Shown: positions 27,105 through 36,555, counted from the stretch's first letter. The stretch: DNA of 64,000 nt from Streptomyces thermodiastaticus (GCF_014656135.1 NZ_BNBV01000004.1:16360-80359), one strand, 5' to 3'. Translations and numbers: made by a program. The notes: generated from the sequence alone by a model not told the origin.

Positions 27105-28001
27105 ATGACCGAACTGCCCGCTCGGCGTCTGCTGCTGGTGCACGCGCACCCCGACGACGAGTCCATCAACAACGGCGTGACCATGGCCCGGTACGCGGCC
27201 GAAGGCGCGCTGGTGACCCTGGTCACCTGCACGCTCGGTGAGCGGGGCGAGGTGATCCCGCCCGAGTTGCGGCATCTGACCGGTCAGGCACTGGGCGCCC
27301 ACCGCAGGCAGGAGCTGGCCGCGGCCATGGCCGAGCTGGGGGTCACCGACGTCCGGCTGCTCGGCGGTGCCGGGCACTACCGGGACTCCGGGATGATGGG
27401 GCTGCCCGACAACGAGGACCCGGACTGCCTGTGGCAGGCCGACCTCGACACCGCCGCCGAGCATCTCGTCGCCGTCGTCCGCGAGGTGCGCCCCCAGGTG
27501 CTGGTGACCTACGACGACAACGGCGGCTACGGCCATCCCGACCACATCAAGGCGCACCGCGTCGCCATGCGCGCCGCGGAGCTGGCCGCCGACCCGGCCG
27601 TGCGGCCCGACCTGGGAGAGCCCTGGGACATCCCCCGCGTGTACTGGAACCGGGTGCCGCGCTCCGTCGCCGAGGCCGCCTTCGCGCGGCTGCGCGCGGA
27701 CCTGCCCGGCCTGCCCTTCGACAAGTCCGCCGAGGTGGACGACGTTCCCGGGGTGGTGCCCGACGAGCGGATCACCGCCCGGATCGAGGGCGACGCCCGG
27801 GCCGCTGCCGCCAAGGCCGCCGCAATGCGCGCGCACGCCACCCAGATCGAGGTGGCCGGGTCCTGCTTCGCGCTCTCCAACGAACTCGCCCAGCCGCTGT
27901 TCACCACCGAGTACTACGAGCTGGTGCGCGGCGGGGACGGCACCCCGGCCGGGGCGGGCACCCTGACCGATCTGTTCGCCGGCATCGAGGAGGCGGCATG
28001 A
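27105..28001 (+). CDS. mshB: N-acetyl-glucosaminyl-inositol deacetylase MshB (mycothiol synthesis)
   Basis: The 298-residue zinc deacetylase removes acetyl from GlcNAc-inositol in the second step of mycothiol synthesis. The metal site is visible as AHPDDE (His15, Asp18) and GHPDH near residue 147. [14 protein letters not shown] and [11 protein letters not shown] are MshB-specific segments. Length matches the family (about 290-300). The gene overlaps the next membrane-protein gene by 4 bases, an arrangement also seen in mycobacteria (Rv1170-Rv1171). Confidence 0.96.
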   Translation: MTELPARRLLLVHAHPDDESINNGVTMARYAAEGALVTLVTCTLGERGEVIPPELRHLTGQALGAHRRQELAAAMAELGVTDVRLLGGAGHYRDSGMMGLPDNEDPDCLWQADLDTAAEHLVAVVREVRPQVLVTYDDNGGYGHPDHIKAHRVAMRAAELAADPAVRPDLGEPWDIPRVYWNRVPRSVAEAAFARLRADLPGLPFDKSAEVDDVPGVVPDERITARIEGDARAAAAKAAAMRAHATQIEVAGSCFALSNELAQPLFTTEYYELVRGGDGTPAGAGTLTDLFAGIEEAA

Positions 28002-28450
28002 GCCCGGCGGGACGCGGACCGGAGCGGCGCCCCGCGTCCCAGCCGGCGCACGGCCCCCTGCCGGCGCAGCCGCTGAAGCTGCCGTCGGCGGGCCGGACGG
28101 CCGCGTACCTGGTGCTGTTCGTGCTCGGTGCGGTGGTCGGCGGTGCCGGGGCGCTGGTGCAGGCCGCCTGGTTCCCCGGCGGTCTGCTGCTGGCCCTCGC
28201 GGGCGCCGCCGGGCTGTTCCTGGGCGGGACGCAGGCACTGCGCAGCCGTGGCGGCGCGGTGGCGGGCGCGGCCGGCTGGCTCATCGCCGTGCTGCTGCTC
28301 ACCGCCAGCCGCCCGGAAGGCGACTTCCTCTTCGCGGCGGGCGCTGGATCCTATCTCTTCCTGCTCGGCGGCATGGCCGTCGCTGTGGTCTGCGCCACTC
28401 TTGGCCGGGTGAGGCAACCGGACGCCCGTGACGCCCGACTTGGCGAATGA
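27998..28450 (+). CDS. DUF6113-type four-helix membrane protein
   Basis: The 150-residue product starts at ATG 27998 inside the mshB stop (ATGA). After a 30-residue Pro/Ala-rich tail come about four hydrophobic helices: [54 protein letters not shown] and [20 protein letters not shown]. Conserved coupling to mshB suggests a link with mycothiol or the envelope, but the function is unknown. Confidence 0.8.
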   Translation: MSPAGRGPERRPASQPAHGPLPAQPLKLPSAGRTAAYLVLFVLGAVVGGAGALVQAAWFPGGLLLALAGAAGLFLGGTQALRSRGGAVAGAAGWLIAVLLLTASRPEGDFLFAAGAGSYLFLLGGMAVAVVCATLGRVRQPDARDARLGE

Positions 28451-28555
28451 CGTACCGCTTCTTCCCTGCGCACCCGTGCGGGTCTGGTGTGGGTTTGCCC
28501 AACGGCCCAGGGAAACAGGCTGGAAGCGGCCAGTATGGTGGTGCGCGCCGCCGAG

Positions 28556-28593
28556 CCTCCCCCAAGCACTCCACTGCGCTCGTGCCGGGGGAC
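28556..28593. repeat. dispersed palindromic repeat (Streptomyces type)
   Basis: CCTCCCCCAAGCAC (28556-28569) and GTGCCGGGGGAC (28582-28593) form an imperfect hairpin with loop TCCACTGCGCTC. The pattern (C-run, AGC, CTGCGCTCG, G-run) resembles palindromic elements scattered between genes in Streptomyces. It lies in the 197-base gap before the cell-wall protein gene. Confidence 0.55.
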
Positions 28594-28647
28594 TCCCACG
28601 TACTGTGAGGTCGTAACGGGCGGCGGAGCCAACCGGGAGAACCTGCC

Positions 28648-30813
28648 TTGAGTCGTGAAACTGACACTCCGTCCTCCGGGCCCAGCGGGCGTGGAGGAGC
28701 CGCCTACCCGTCGGGGACCCCGCCCTACGGTGTCCCGGCGGGGTCCGGCGACGGCGCGGGCGCGGGCAGCGGTGCCGCGCAGCCGGAGGAACGCAAGACC
28801 GAGACCACGCTGACGACCCGCGTCAAGATCAACATTCCTGGGTCGCGGCCGATTCCGCCGGTGGTCGTGCGCAAACCCGTCGCCGGGGCCGGCGGCGACA
28901 CGGACGGCGCCGGCGGGGCCTTGCGGGGCGAGAGGGCCGACGCGGACAAGGCGTCCGGCGCGGGCAGGGCGGCGCACGAGCGGGCCGGCTCCGCGGACGC
29001 CGGCGCCCAGGGCACGGCGGACCACACCGGTGCCACGCGCACGCCCGGCGGCCAGGGCGGCGGGCGTGCCGGGCAGGGCGACGCCGAACCGGCGAGCCGT
29101 CCGGCGGAGAAGACGACCAGCGACTGGTTCCAGCCCCGCAAGCCCCCGGTCAAGAAGAGCGGTCAGGGCGGTGCCGGCGCGTCCGGCGGCGCGCCGGGCG
29201 AGCCCGCCGCGGGCCCGGCCGCGACCGGCGGTCCCGCGGGCGGCGACACGGCCGCACCGGGCGCCGGCCGGCACCCCGGCTTCGGCGGCCATCCCGGCGG
29301 CGTCGTCGGCTCCATGAACGTGCCCGGAGCCGCCCGCACCGGCGGCAAGGGCAGCGGGCTGCCCGGCGCCACCGGCGGCCCCGTCGCCCCCGGCCACGGC
29401 GGCGGCACCGGCTCCTTCGACGTGACCGAGGCCCTGGCCGGCTCCCGTCCCGGCGGCAGCGGCGAGCCGCGTCAGGACGACCCGCCGTATGCCTCCGGCA
29501 CCGGCCCGGACGGGGCACGTGACCACACCCTCGGCGGCAGCGAGCGGCCGGGCGGCGGCCCGCAGGGACCCGCCGGGCCCACCGGCGGCCCGGTCACCGG
29601 TGACGGCGCGTTCGCCTCCCCGGGCGCCCCGGGGGCTCCGGCCGGTGCGCACGCCCCGCGCCCCGGCGGCGGGCTCAGCGACGACACCGCGGTCCTCACC
29701 CCGCAGCGGCCGGCCCCCGCGCCCGGCGGCGCGGCGACCGCCCCCCGGCCGCAGAACGTCTCCGGTGACACCGTCACCAGCGGCATCCCCGTCATCCAGC
29801 CCGGCGGGAAGCCGCCGGCGGCGACACCCCCGCAGCCCTCCTCCGCGCAGTCCGGCACGCCGGCCAAGAAGAAGGGCCGCAGCAAGCTGGTGCTGCTCGG
29901 CGGCGGCGTGGTCGTCGTGGCCGCCGTCGCCTACGGCGCCGGGCTGCTGATGAACCACTCCGACGTGCCCAAGGGCACCACCGTGCTGGGCGTCGACATC
30001 GGCGGCGGCACGCGCGACGACGCGGTGAAGAAGCTGGACGAGGCCTTCGGCAAGCGGGTCGACGAGCCGATGAAGCTGTCCGTGGACGGCAAGACCGTGA
30101 CCCTGACCCCGGATCAGGCCGGGCTGCAGTTCGACACCCAGGCCACGGCCAGTGCAGCCGCCACCAGCGACTACAACCCCGTCTCGGTGATCGGCTCCCT
30201 GTTCGGCAACCACCGGGTGGTCGAACCGCGGATCCCCGTCGACCAGGAGAAGCTGCGGGCCGCCCTGCGCAACGTCGCGGGCGACGCCGGGACGGCGTCC
30301 GACGGCACCATCAGGTTCGAGCCGGGCAAGGCCGTGCCCGTGTACGGCAAGACGGGCAAGGGCATCGACCCGGAGCGCTCGGTGCAGGCGATCGAGGAGG
30401 CGTACCGCACCCAGGTGGCCACCGGCACCCCCGCCACCGTCCAGGTGCCCACCACCACGCGCCGGCCGACGGTCCCCGACGCCGAGGTCGACCGGATGAT
30501 GAAGGAGTTCGCCGAGCCGGCGATGTCCGACAAGGTCACCGTCATGACCGATCCGGCGCACTCCGTGGTGTTCAGCCCCGAGAAGTCGCTGTGGAAGTTC
30601 CTGCGGGTCAAGGCGGTGAACGGCAAGCTGGTGGACTCCTACGACGAGACGGTGCTCAAGCAGCTGTACGGCGGCACCTTCGACGGCGTCCTGATCACCC
30701 GTGGCACGGGCCAGAAGACACCCGTCACCGTCCAGGACGTCATCAGCGCCATGCGCCCGGCCCTGATGAGCAAGACCGACCGGGTCGCCGTCATCGACAC
30801 GAACCCCAGCTGA
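28648..30813 (+). CDS. membrane-anchored protein with long disordered N-terminus and PG_binding_4-like domain
   Basis: The 721-residue product starts at TTG 28648 after GGGAG. Residues 1-410 are Gly/Ala/Pro-rich with charged patches and almost surely disordered in the cytoplasm. One membrane helix (KLVLLGGGVVVVAAVAYGAGLLM) spans about 415-437. Outside are two repeats of the PG_binding_4 type (GTTVLGVDIGGGTRDDAVKKLDEAF... and a second from about 560), related to domains found with VanW and YkuD enzymes; no catalytic domain follows. It is probably a cell-wall or divisome adaptor. It is followed by a complex palindrome at 30816-30883. Confidence 0.75.
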   Translation: MSRETDTPSSGPSGRGGAAYPSGTPPYGVPAGSGDGAGAGSGAAQPEERKTETTLTTRVKINIPGSRPIPPVVVRKPVAGAGGDTDGAGGALRGERADADKASGAGRAAHERAGSADAGAQGTADHTGATRTPGGQGGGRAGQGDAEPASRPAEKTTSDWFQPRKPPVKKSGQGGAGASGGAPGEPAAGPAATGGPAGGDTAAPGAGRHPGFGGHPGGVVGSMNVPGAARTGGKGSGLPGATGGPVAPGHGGGTGSFDVTEALAGSRPGGSGEPRQDDPPYASGTGPDGARDHTLGGSERPGGGPQGPAGPTGGPVTGDGAFASPGAPGAPAGAHAPRPGGGLSDDTAVLTPQRPAPAPGGAATAPRPQNVSGDTVTSGIPVIQPGGKPPAATPPQPSSAQSGTPAKKKGRSKLVLLGGGVVVVAAVAYGAGLLMNHSDVPKGTTVLGVDIGGGTRDDAVKKLDEAFGKRVDEPMKLSVDGKTVTLTPDQAGLQFDTQATASAAATSDYNPVSVIGSLFGNHRVVEPRIPVDQEKLRAALRNVAGDAGTASDGTIRFEPGKAVPVYGKTGKGIDPERSVQAIEEAYRTQVATGTPATVQVPTTTRRPTVPDAEVDRMMKEFAEPAMSDKVTVMTDPAHSVVFSPEKSLWKFLRVKAVNGKLVDSYDETVLKQLYGGTFDGVLITRGTGQKTPVTVQDVISAMRPALMSKTDRVAVIDTNPS

Positions 30814-30815
30814 GG

Positions 30816-30883
30816 CCGTCCGTCACCCGTGCCGCATGACACCTGTCATGCGGCACTCGGGACGGACGGCACTGCCGTCCGTC
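30816..30883 (+). promoter_or_regulatory. nested palindromes with mutually exclusive pairings
   Basis: CCGTCCGTC (30816-30824) can pair with GACGGACGG (30861-30869), enclosing a second stem GTGCCGCATGA (30829-30839) with TCATGCGGCAC (30846-30856). But 30861-30868 can instead pair with CGTCCGTC (30876-30883). The two folds exclude each other. The element lies between the wall-protein stop and the ABC exporter start at 30909, so it is either a terminator or an attenuator. Confidence 0.6.
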
Positions 30884-30908
30884 AAGGCCCGGCGGACAGT
30901 ATGGGGCC

Positions 30909-31868
30909 ATGACAACGGCAGTCACGACGACAGGGACGCATCCGCCCACCACCGCGCACGCCGCCGCGGGCGCGGTGGTGGCGTTCGAGAGGGTGACCAA
31001 GGCCTACGGGGCAGTGAGAGCGGTGGACGACCTCAGTCTCGTCCTGCACCCGGGCGAGACCGTGGCGCTGCTCGGGCCGAACGGGGCGGGCAAGTCGACC
31101 ACCCTCGACCTGCTGCTCGGGCTCAAGCGCCCCGACAGCGGAACGGTCACCCTCTTCGGCACCGCTCCGCGCGAGGCGATCGTGGCCGGCCGGGTCGGCG
31201 CCATGCTGCAGAGCGGCGGCCTGATGGAGGGCGTCACCGTCGCCGAACTGGTGCGGCTCGCCTGCGACCTGCACCCACGGCGATATCCGGTGGAGGAGGT
31301 GCTGACCCGGGCCGGGCTGACCGGGATCGCGGACCGCAAGGTCGACAAGCTCTCCGGCGGCCAGGCGCAGCGGGTGCGGTTCGCGCTGGCCACCGCGGGC
31401 GACAGCGACCTGATCGTCCTGGACGAGCCGACCACCGGCATGGACGTGACCACCCGCCAGGCGTTCTGGTCCACCGTGCGCGAACAGGCCGGCCAGGGCC
31501 GCACGGTGCTGTTCGCCACCCACTACCTGGAAGAGGCCGACGCCGTGGCCGACCGGGTGCTGGTGCTGCACCGGGGCAGGCTGCTGGCCGACGGCACCGC
31601 CGCCGAGATCAAGGCCAAGGCCGGCGCCCGCCGTATCCGCTTCGACCTGGACGGCGGCATCGACGAGGCCGCCCTGCGCGGGCTGCCGTTCCTCACCGCG
31701 CTCGACATCAGCGGACGGACCGTGCGCATCCAGTCGTCCGACGCCGACGCCACCGTGTACGCCCTGTACCGGCTCGGCGTCCACCCCCGCAATCTCGAAG
31801 TCGCCGGGCTCGGACTGGAGCAGGCGTTCGTCGCCATCACCGAGGCGGAGGAGGCCCGGCAGCCGTGA
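30909..31868 (+). CDS. ABC-2 type exporter ATPase
   Basis: The 319-residue ATPase has Walker A GPNGAGKST near residue 58, Q-loop MLQSGGLMEGVTV, signature LSGGQAQR, Walker B LIVLDEPTTGMD and switch ATHYLEEAD. This is the DrrA/NatA-like drug or lipid exporter class. The C-terminal third (from about residue 230) is the usual accessory domain. The gene overlaps its permease by 4 bases (GTGA), and a sensor kinase and regulator follow in the same operon, the arrangement of DesKR-controlled exporters. Confidence 0.92.
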   Translation: MTTAVTTTGTHPPTTAHAAAGAVVAFERVTKAYGAVRAVDDLSLVLHPGETVALLGPNGAGKSTTLDLLLGLKRPDSGTVTLFGTAPREAIVAGRVGAMLQSGGLMEGVTVAELVRLACDLHPRRYPVEEVLTRAGLTGIADRKVDKLSGGQAQRVRFALATAGDSDLIVLDEPTTGMDVTTRQAFWSTVREQAGQGRTVLFATHYLEEADAVADRVLVLHRGRLLADGTAAEIKAKAGARRIRFDLDGGIDEAALRGLPFLTALDISGRTVRIQSSDADATVYALYRLGVHPRNLEVAGLGLEQAFVAITEAEEARQP

Positions 31869-32620
31869 GCGTCCTCGCGTCCCGCAGCCTGATCAGACTG
31901 GAGCTCGCCCGCACCCTGCGCAACCGCAAGTTCCTGTTCTTCTCGGTGCTGTATCCGTCCCTGCTGTTCCTGATCGTGGCCGGGCAGTCCGGTGCCGGGG
32001 CACAGGTCGACGGCAGCGGTCTGACCGTGCCGACGTACATGATGGTGTCCATGGCCTCCTTCGGCGCGCTGACCGCCGTGCTCGTGGGCAACAGCGAACG
32101 CATCGCCAAGGAGCGGGAGAACGGCTGGGTGCGCCAGCTGCGGCTGACCTCGCTGCCGGGCCACGGGTACGTCCTCGGCAAGACCGCGAGCGCCGCCGTG
32201 GTGAGCCTGCCGTCCGTCGTCGTGGTGTTCGCGGTGGCCGCCGCCGTCGAACACGTCCGGCTCGCCGCCTGGCAGTGGCTCGCCCTCACCGGCGTGATCT
32301 GGGCCGGCAGCCTGGTGTTCGCCGCGCTCGGGGTCGCCATCGGCTACCTCGCCACCGGGGACGCCGTCCGCCCGGTCACGATGCTCGTCTACTTCGGCCT
32401 GTCGCTGCTCGGCGGCCTGTGGATGCCCGCCACCACCTTCCCGCGGTGGCTGCGGACCGTCGCCTCGTGGCTGCCGACGCACGCCTACGCTGCTCTCGGA
32501 CAGGCCATCGAGCAGAGCCGGGCCCCGCAGGCGAAGGACGTCGTGCTCCTCGTCGTCTTCTTCGCCGTGTTCACGGGCGGCGCGGCCTGGCTGTACCGAA
32601 AGGACACGCTGAAGGCGTGA
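31865..32620 (+). CDS. ABC-2 type exporter permease
   Basis: The 251-residue membrane protein starts at GTG 31865 and has six predicted helices. It begins with LARTLRNRKFLFFSVLYPSLLFLIV, the typical ABC-2 first helix, and carries SERIAKERENGWVRQLRLTSLPGHGYVLGK, the conserved cytoplasmic loop. Its partner is the ATPase upstream; together they form an exporter of unknown substrate. The stop overlaps the kinase start. Confidence 0.92.
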   Translation: MSVLASRSLIRLELARTLRNRKFLFFSVLYPSLLFLIVAGQSGAGAQVDGSGLTVPTYMMVSMASFGALTAVLVGNSERIAKERENGWVRQLRLTSLPGHGYVLGKTASAAVVSLPSVVVVFAVAAAVEHVRLAAWQWLALTGVIWAGSLVFAALGVAIGYLATGDAVRPVTMLVYFGLSLLGGLWMPATTFPRWLRTVASWLPTHAYAALGQAIEQSRAPQAKDVVLLVVFFAVFTGGAAWLYRKDTLKA

Positions 32621-33810
32621 GCGTGACGACGCACGACGCGCAGCCCCACGAGGAGACCGGCCCCGAGCGGCAGGTGCCCGTGGGGCGGCCGCCGCGCACC
32701 CGGGCCGACGTCCGGCGCAAGCTGGTGTGGATCCTGCCCTGGCTGGTCTTCCTCGGCTCGCCGGTGAACGACCTGGGGTCCGGCCGCCACACGGCCGCCG
32801 GGACGGCCGCCGGCTGGGCAGGGCTGGCGTGCTTCACCGCCACCTATCTCGCACTGGTCTACCGGAACATGGGCCGCCCGTTCCCCGGGCCGGTGGTCGC
32901 CTGCTGCGTCACCGTGCTCGGCGCGCTGGCCGTCGTGCTCAACCTGACCCTGGGAACGGCGTGGATCGGCCTGTTCGTCTACGTCTCCGTCGCCTGCGGC
33001 GCCACCTTCCCCGCGAGGACCGCGTACTGGACGATCCCGCTGACCACCGCGGCGATGGCGGCCACCGGGCTCTCCAACGGCGACAAGGACGTCGTGTCCT
33101 ACATGCTGCTGGTGGTGCTGCTCGTCGGCTTCGCCATGACCGGCGTGCGGCAGCTGGTGCGCACCACGATCGAGCTGCGCGAGGCCCGCGCCACCGTCGC
33201 CCAGCTCGCCGCCAACGAGGAACGCCTGCGCCTGGCCCGCGACCTGCACGACCTGCTCGGCCACTCGCTGTCCCTGATCACGCTCAAGAGCGAGCTGGCC
33301 GGCCGCATGCTGCCCGGGCAGCCTGAGAAGGCGGCCCAGCAGGTCGCCGACATCGAACGGGTCAGCCGCCAGGCCCTCGTCGACGTGCGCGAGGCCGTGA
33401 CCGGCTTCCGGCGGCCCCGGCTCGGCGCGGAACTCGCCGGCGCCCGGCTCGCCCTGACCACCGCCGGGGTCCATGCCGACCTGCCCGACCAGCTGCCGCT
33501 CGACGGGGTGCCCGAGGAGAAGGAGTCCGCGCTCGCCTGGGCGCTGCGCGAGGCCGTCACCAACATCATCCGGCACAGCGGCGCCGACCGCTGCACCGTC
33601 GAGGTGCTGCGCCGGCAGACCCTCGACGGCCCCCTGCTCGAACTGAGCGTGACGGACAACGGCTCGGGCGGCTCCGGCAGGGGCCCCGGCAACGGCCTGA
33701 CCGGTCTGCAAGAACGCCTGCGCACGGCCGGCGGCGTGCTGGAGGCGGGCCGCGTCGAACGCGGATTCCGGCTGGTCGCCCGCGTACCGCTGGGCCCGGC
33801 GGGGACGTAG
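32617..33810 (+). CDS. DesK-type sensor histidine kinase
   Basis: The 397-residue kinase starts at GTG 32617 (GTGA overlap). After a 35-residue polar tail come five to six membrane helices to about residue 185, then a short coiled region (TTIELREARATVAQLAANEERLRLARDLHDLLGHSL) holding phospho-acceptor His in the HisKA_3 motif. The HATPase domain has ALREAVTNIIRHSGAD (N box), VTDNGSGG and NGLTGLQERL (G box). It likely senses a membrane state or the exporter's substrate and phosphorylates the regulator downstream. Confidence 0.92.
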   Translation: MSVTTHDAQPHEETGPERQVPVGRPPRTRADVRRKLVWILPWLVFLGSPVNDLGSGRHTAAGTAAGWAGLACFTATYLALVYRNMGRPFPGPVVACCVTVLGALAVVLNLTLGTAWIGLFVYVSVACGATFPARTAYWTIPLTTAAMAATGLSNGDKDVVSYMLLVVLLVGFAMTGVRQLVRTTIELREARATVAQLAANEERLRLARDLHDLLGHSLSLITLKSELAGRMLPGQPEKAAQQVADIERVSRQALVDVREAVTGFRRPRLGAELAGARLALTTAGVHADLPDQLPLDGVPEEKESALAWALREAVTNIIRHSGADRCTVEVLRRQTLDGPLLELSVTDNGSGGSGRGPGNGLTGLQERLRTAGGVLEAGRVERGFRLVARVPLGPAGT

Positions 33811-33820
33811 GATCCCCGGC

Positions 33821-34435
33821 ATGAGCAGCACGATCAAGGTCCTCCTCGCCGAGGACCAGTCGATGGTCCGTGAGGCGCTGGCCGCCCTGCTCGGGCTGGA
33901 GGAGGACATCGAGGTCGTCGCCCAGGTGGCGCGCGGCGACGAGGTGCTCCAGGCCGCCCGTGCCCACGACGTCGACGTGGCCCTGCTCGACATCGAGATG
34001 CCCGGCTGCACCGGGATCGAGGCGGCCGCCCGGCTGCACCGGGAGCTGCCCGCGGTCAAGCTGGTCGTGCTGACCACCTTCGGACGCCCCGGCTATCTGC
34101 GCAGCGCCATGGAGGCCGGCGCCGACGCGTTCCTGGTCAAGGACGCGCCCGCGGCGCAGCTCGCCGAGGCGGTGCGCAAGGTGCTGGCCGGTGAACGCGT
34201 CATCGACCCCACGCTCGCCGCGGCCGCCCTCGCCGAGGGCGCCAACCCGCTCACCGAACGCGAACGCCAGGTGCTGCGCGCCGCCGCCGACGGCCGCACC
34301 AACGCCGAACTCGCCGAGGCCCTGCACCTGTCCCGGGGCACCGTCCGCAACTACCTGTCCACGGCGATCCAGAAGCTCGCGGTGCGCAACCGGACGGAGG
34401 CGGTGCGCATCGCCCGGGAGAAGGGCTGGCTGTAG
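33821..34435 (+). CDS. NarL/LuxR-family response regulator
   Basis: The 204-residue regulator has receiver acidic pair ED near residues 11-12, phospho-acceptor Asp in VALLDIEMPG near residue 54 and conserved Lys in FLVKDAP. The C-terminal LuxR helix-turn-helix is LTERERQVLRAAADGRTNAELAEALHLSRGTVRNYLSTAIQKL. It starts 10 bases after the kinase and probably controls the exporter operon. Tandem repeats follow its stop. Confidence 0.94.
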   Translation: MSSTIKVLLAEDQSMVREALAALLGLEEDIEVVAQVARGDEVLQAARAHDVDVALLDIEMPGCTGIEAAARLHRELPAVKLVVLTTFGRPGYLRSAMEAGADAFLVKDAPAAQLAEAVRKVLAGERVIDPTLAAAALAEGANPLTERERQVLRAAADGRTNAELAEALHLSRGTVRNYLSTAIQKLAVRNRTEAVRIAREKGWL

Positions 34436-34450
34436 CGGTTCTCCCGGCCT

Positions 34451-34625
34451 TGGGGCTCAGCGGCTCTTCCGGTCTCCTCCGGTCTACGGGCTCAGCGGCT
34501 CTTCCGGTCTCCTCCGGTCCACGGGCTCAGCGGCTCTTCCGGTCTCCTCCGGTCCACGGGCTCAGCGGATCTTCCGGTCTCCTCCGGTCCACGGGCTCAG
34601 CGGATCTTCCGGCATCCGGGCTCAG
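34451..34625. repeat. 35-bp tandem repeat array running into a stop codon
   Basis: CTCAGCGG starts recur at 34456, 34491, 34526, 34561 and 34596, exactly 35 bases apart, with a final truncated copy at 34621 (CTCAG). The unit reads GGGCTCAGCGG(C/A)TCTTCC then GGTCTCCTCCGGTC(C/T)AC. Copies differ only at one or two bases. CCGG-N6-CCGG within each unit could form a mini-hairpin. The last copy includes the TGA stop of the convergent transglutaminase-like gene. The array lies between two convergent genes. Confidence 0.95.
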
Positions 34626-35485
34626 TTGAGCATCGCGCGGGCCGCCACCGCCTGCCCGCGTACCCGCTGGGCCGTCGGCTCGTCGACCGCCGCGACGACG
34701 TCCGCGTACGCCTCCAACTCCCGTGCCCCGCCGATGAAGTCACCGCGCCGCACCAGCAGCTGGGCGCGTTCGTAGCGCAGCCGCGCCGGATGCGACGGGA
34801 GCAGCAGCGACAGCTCCACCGCCCACAGCGCCACGTCCGACCGCTCGGGCCGCGCCGCCGCCCACGCCCGGATGTTGTTCAGGATCCGCAGCACCACGTC
34901 CAGCGGCGCCGCCGGTGTCAGCATCGACGGGTGCAGCGGCGCCCCCGTCGCCCCGGCCACCAGCAGTTCGGCGTCCGCCCCGGTCAGCACCCGGCCCCCG
35001 TCGAACGGGTCGGCCAGCACCTGCTCCTCGGGCGCGCCGAACCCGACCACGAAGTGGCCCGGCAGCGCCACCCCGTACACCGGCGCACCGGCCCGGCGCG
35101 CCACCTCCATCCACACCACCGACAGCAGGATCGGCAGTCCGCGCCGCCGCCTGAGCACCTCGTGCAGCAGCGAGGACTGCAGCCGCTGGTAGTCGGCGCC
35201 GCAGCCGCGGAACCCGCAGCGCTCGCCGAGCAGCTCGTGCAGCGCCCGCGCCCAGGCCCGCGGCCCGCCCGGCCGGTACGGCAGCTGCCCGGCCAGATCG
35301 TCCAGCTCCACCTGAACCGCGTCCATCCCGGCCTCGTCCAGCGTGCCGTCGGCCGCCGCGGCCACCAGCAGGCACAGCGCGGACACGTCAGGCCGCTCGG
35401 ACCGCGCCTCCTCGGCGAACCGCCGGCGCAGCTCCTCCGACCGCTGCGGCGGTGGGGGACAAGGGGCAGGAGAAAGGGGAGTCAT
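34622..35485 (-). CDS. SirB1/transglutaminase-like family protein
   Basis: The 287-residue product belongs to the SirB1-N (Transglut_core2) family. CGFRGCGADYQRLQSSLLHEVLRRRRGLPILLSVVWMEVARRAGAPVYGVALPGHFVVGF contains the family's N-terminal hallmark. The potential catalytic Cys is replaced or shifted compared with true transglutaminases; the PGHFVVGF His and the acidic residue DPFDGG are present. A TPR-like tail (LPSHPARLRYERAQLLVRRGDFIGGARELEAY) ends the protein. Cytoplasmic; function unknown. The stop codon lies within the 35-bp repeat array. Confidence 0.85.
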   Translation of the reverse strand: MTPLSPAPCPPPPQRSEELRRRFAEEARSERPDVSALCLLVAAAADGTLDEAGMDAVQVELDDLAGQLPYRPGGPRAWARALHELLGERCGFRGCGADYQRLQSSLLHEVLRRRRGLPILLSVVWMEVARRAGAPVYGVALPGHFVVGFGAPEEQVLADPFDGGRVLTGADAELLVAGATGAPLHPSMLTPAAPLDVVLRILNNIRAWAAARPERSDVALWAVELSLLLPSHPARLRYERAQLLVRRGDFIGGARELEAYADVVAAVDEPTAQRVRGQAVAARAMLN

Positions 35486-35505
35486 GCCTGGTTCGTGCCC
35501 CTTCG

Positions 35506-36555
35506 TCAGCGGCCCGAACCGGCCGTGTCCTGCTCCGCCGGCTCCGGCGCGCGGAAGTGGTGGTAGCTGTGGTGCACAGCGAACCCGAGCCCGGCGTACA
35601 GCGCCCGCGCCCCGGTGTTGTCACTCTCCGCCTGCAGACATCCGGCGAAGGCGCCTTCCTCGAGGGCCCGCCGGGCGAGCGCGGCCATGACGGCGGTGGC
35701 CAGCCCGCGCCGCCGCTGCTCGGGGGCCACCTCCACGGCGGCGAACGTGGCCCACCGTCCGTCCACGGCCACCCGGCCGATCGCGGCGGGCGGCTCCCCG
35801 GCCGCCCCGGGCACCGCCGCGAACCACACCGACACCCCCGGCGCACTCTCCGCGCCGCGCGCGTGCAGGACCTTCTCGGCCACCTCGCCCGCCCCGGTGC
35901 GCCCGTAGCGCGCACGCCAGGCGGCGTCGGCCGTGCGGGACAGCACGACTCCGGAGCCCTCGGACCGGTCCGCGACCGGCGCCAGCGCCCCGGTCCACAG
36001 CTCGACGCTCACCTCACGGGTCCAGCCGCGCTGCTCCAGCTGCGCGGCGAGCGTCTCCTGGGTGCCCTCCGCGCCCGTCGCGACCTGGATGTACGCGGGC
36101 AGACCGCGCTCGCCGTACCAGCGCCGGACGGCGGCCAGCGCCGCATCCAGCGGAAGGCCGGGGTCGCCGTGCGGCAGCACCGAGTTGGCCCGCCGGGTGA
36201 ACCCGCCGGCCGCCCGCAGCTCCCACCCGCCGAGCCGCTCGCACTCCACCGGCGGCCAGGCGCGTGCCGTGACATGGGCGAGTTCCTCCCAGGTCGCGGC
36301 CGGGCCGCGCCGGCGGGCAGGGGCGGCGGGCACGACCTTCCCGGCGACCAGGTCCTTCTCCGCGATCCGGACACTCTCTCCGTTCCGTCGTGTGATCACG
36401 AGCACACCGTCGTCCCATGATGTGAGAACACCGACCGTGTCGGTGAACTTCTCGCCGGTCGCCCCGGGTACGCTCAAGCGCCGGACGGAGACCCGTTTGC
36501 CCACGTCAGAAGCGGTGATACGGACCTCGTAGCGTCCTGTAGCCGCAATTTCCAC
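35506..36555 (-). CDS. GNAT family N-acetyltransferase with N-terminal SH3-like domain
   Basis: The 349-residue product starts at GTG 36555. Residues 1-75 (VRITASDVGKRVSVRRLSVP...VLTSWDDGVLVITRRNGE) look like a small beta-barrel. After a linker, two GNAT-like halves follow. The second has the acetyl-CoA loop as VEVAPEQRRRGLATAVMAAL and a family end AESDNTGARALYAGLGFAVHHSYHHFR. The substrate is unknown. It lies 20 bases upstream of the transglutaminase-like gene on the same strand and is divergent from fdxA. Confidence 0.88.
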   Translation of the reverse strand: MEIAATGRYEVRITASDVGKRVSVRRLSVPGATGEKFTDTVGVLTSWDDGVLVITRRNGESVRIAEKDLVAGKVVPAAPARRRGPAATWEELAHVTARAWPPVECERLGGWELRAAGGFTRRANSVLPHGDPGLPLDAALAAVRRWYGERGLPAYIQVATGAEGTQETLAAQLEQRGWTREVSVELWTGALAPVADRSEGSGVVLSRTADAAWRARYGRTGAGEVAEKVLHARGAESAPGVSVWFAAVPGAAGEPPAAIGRVAVDGRWATFAAVEVAPEQRRRGLATAVMAALARRALEEGAFAGCLQAESDNTGARALYAGLGFAVHHSYHHFRAPEPAEQDTAGSGR

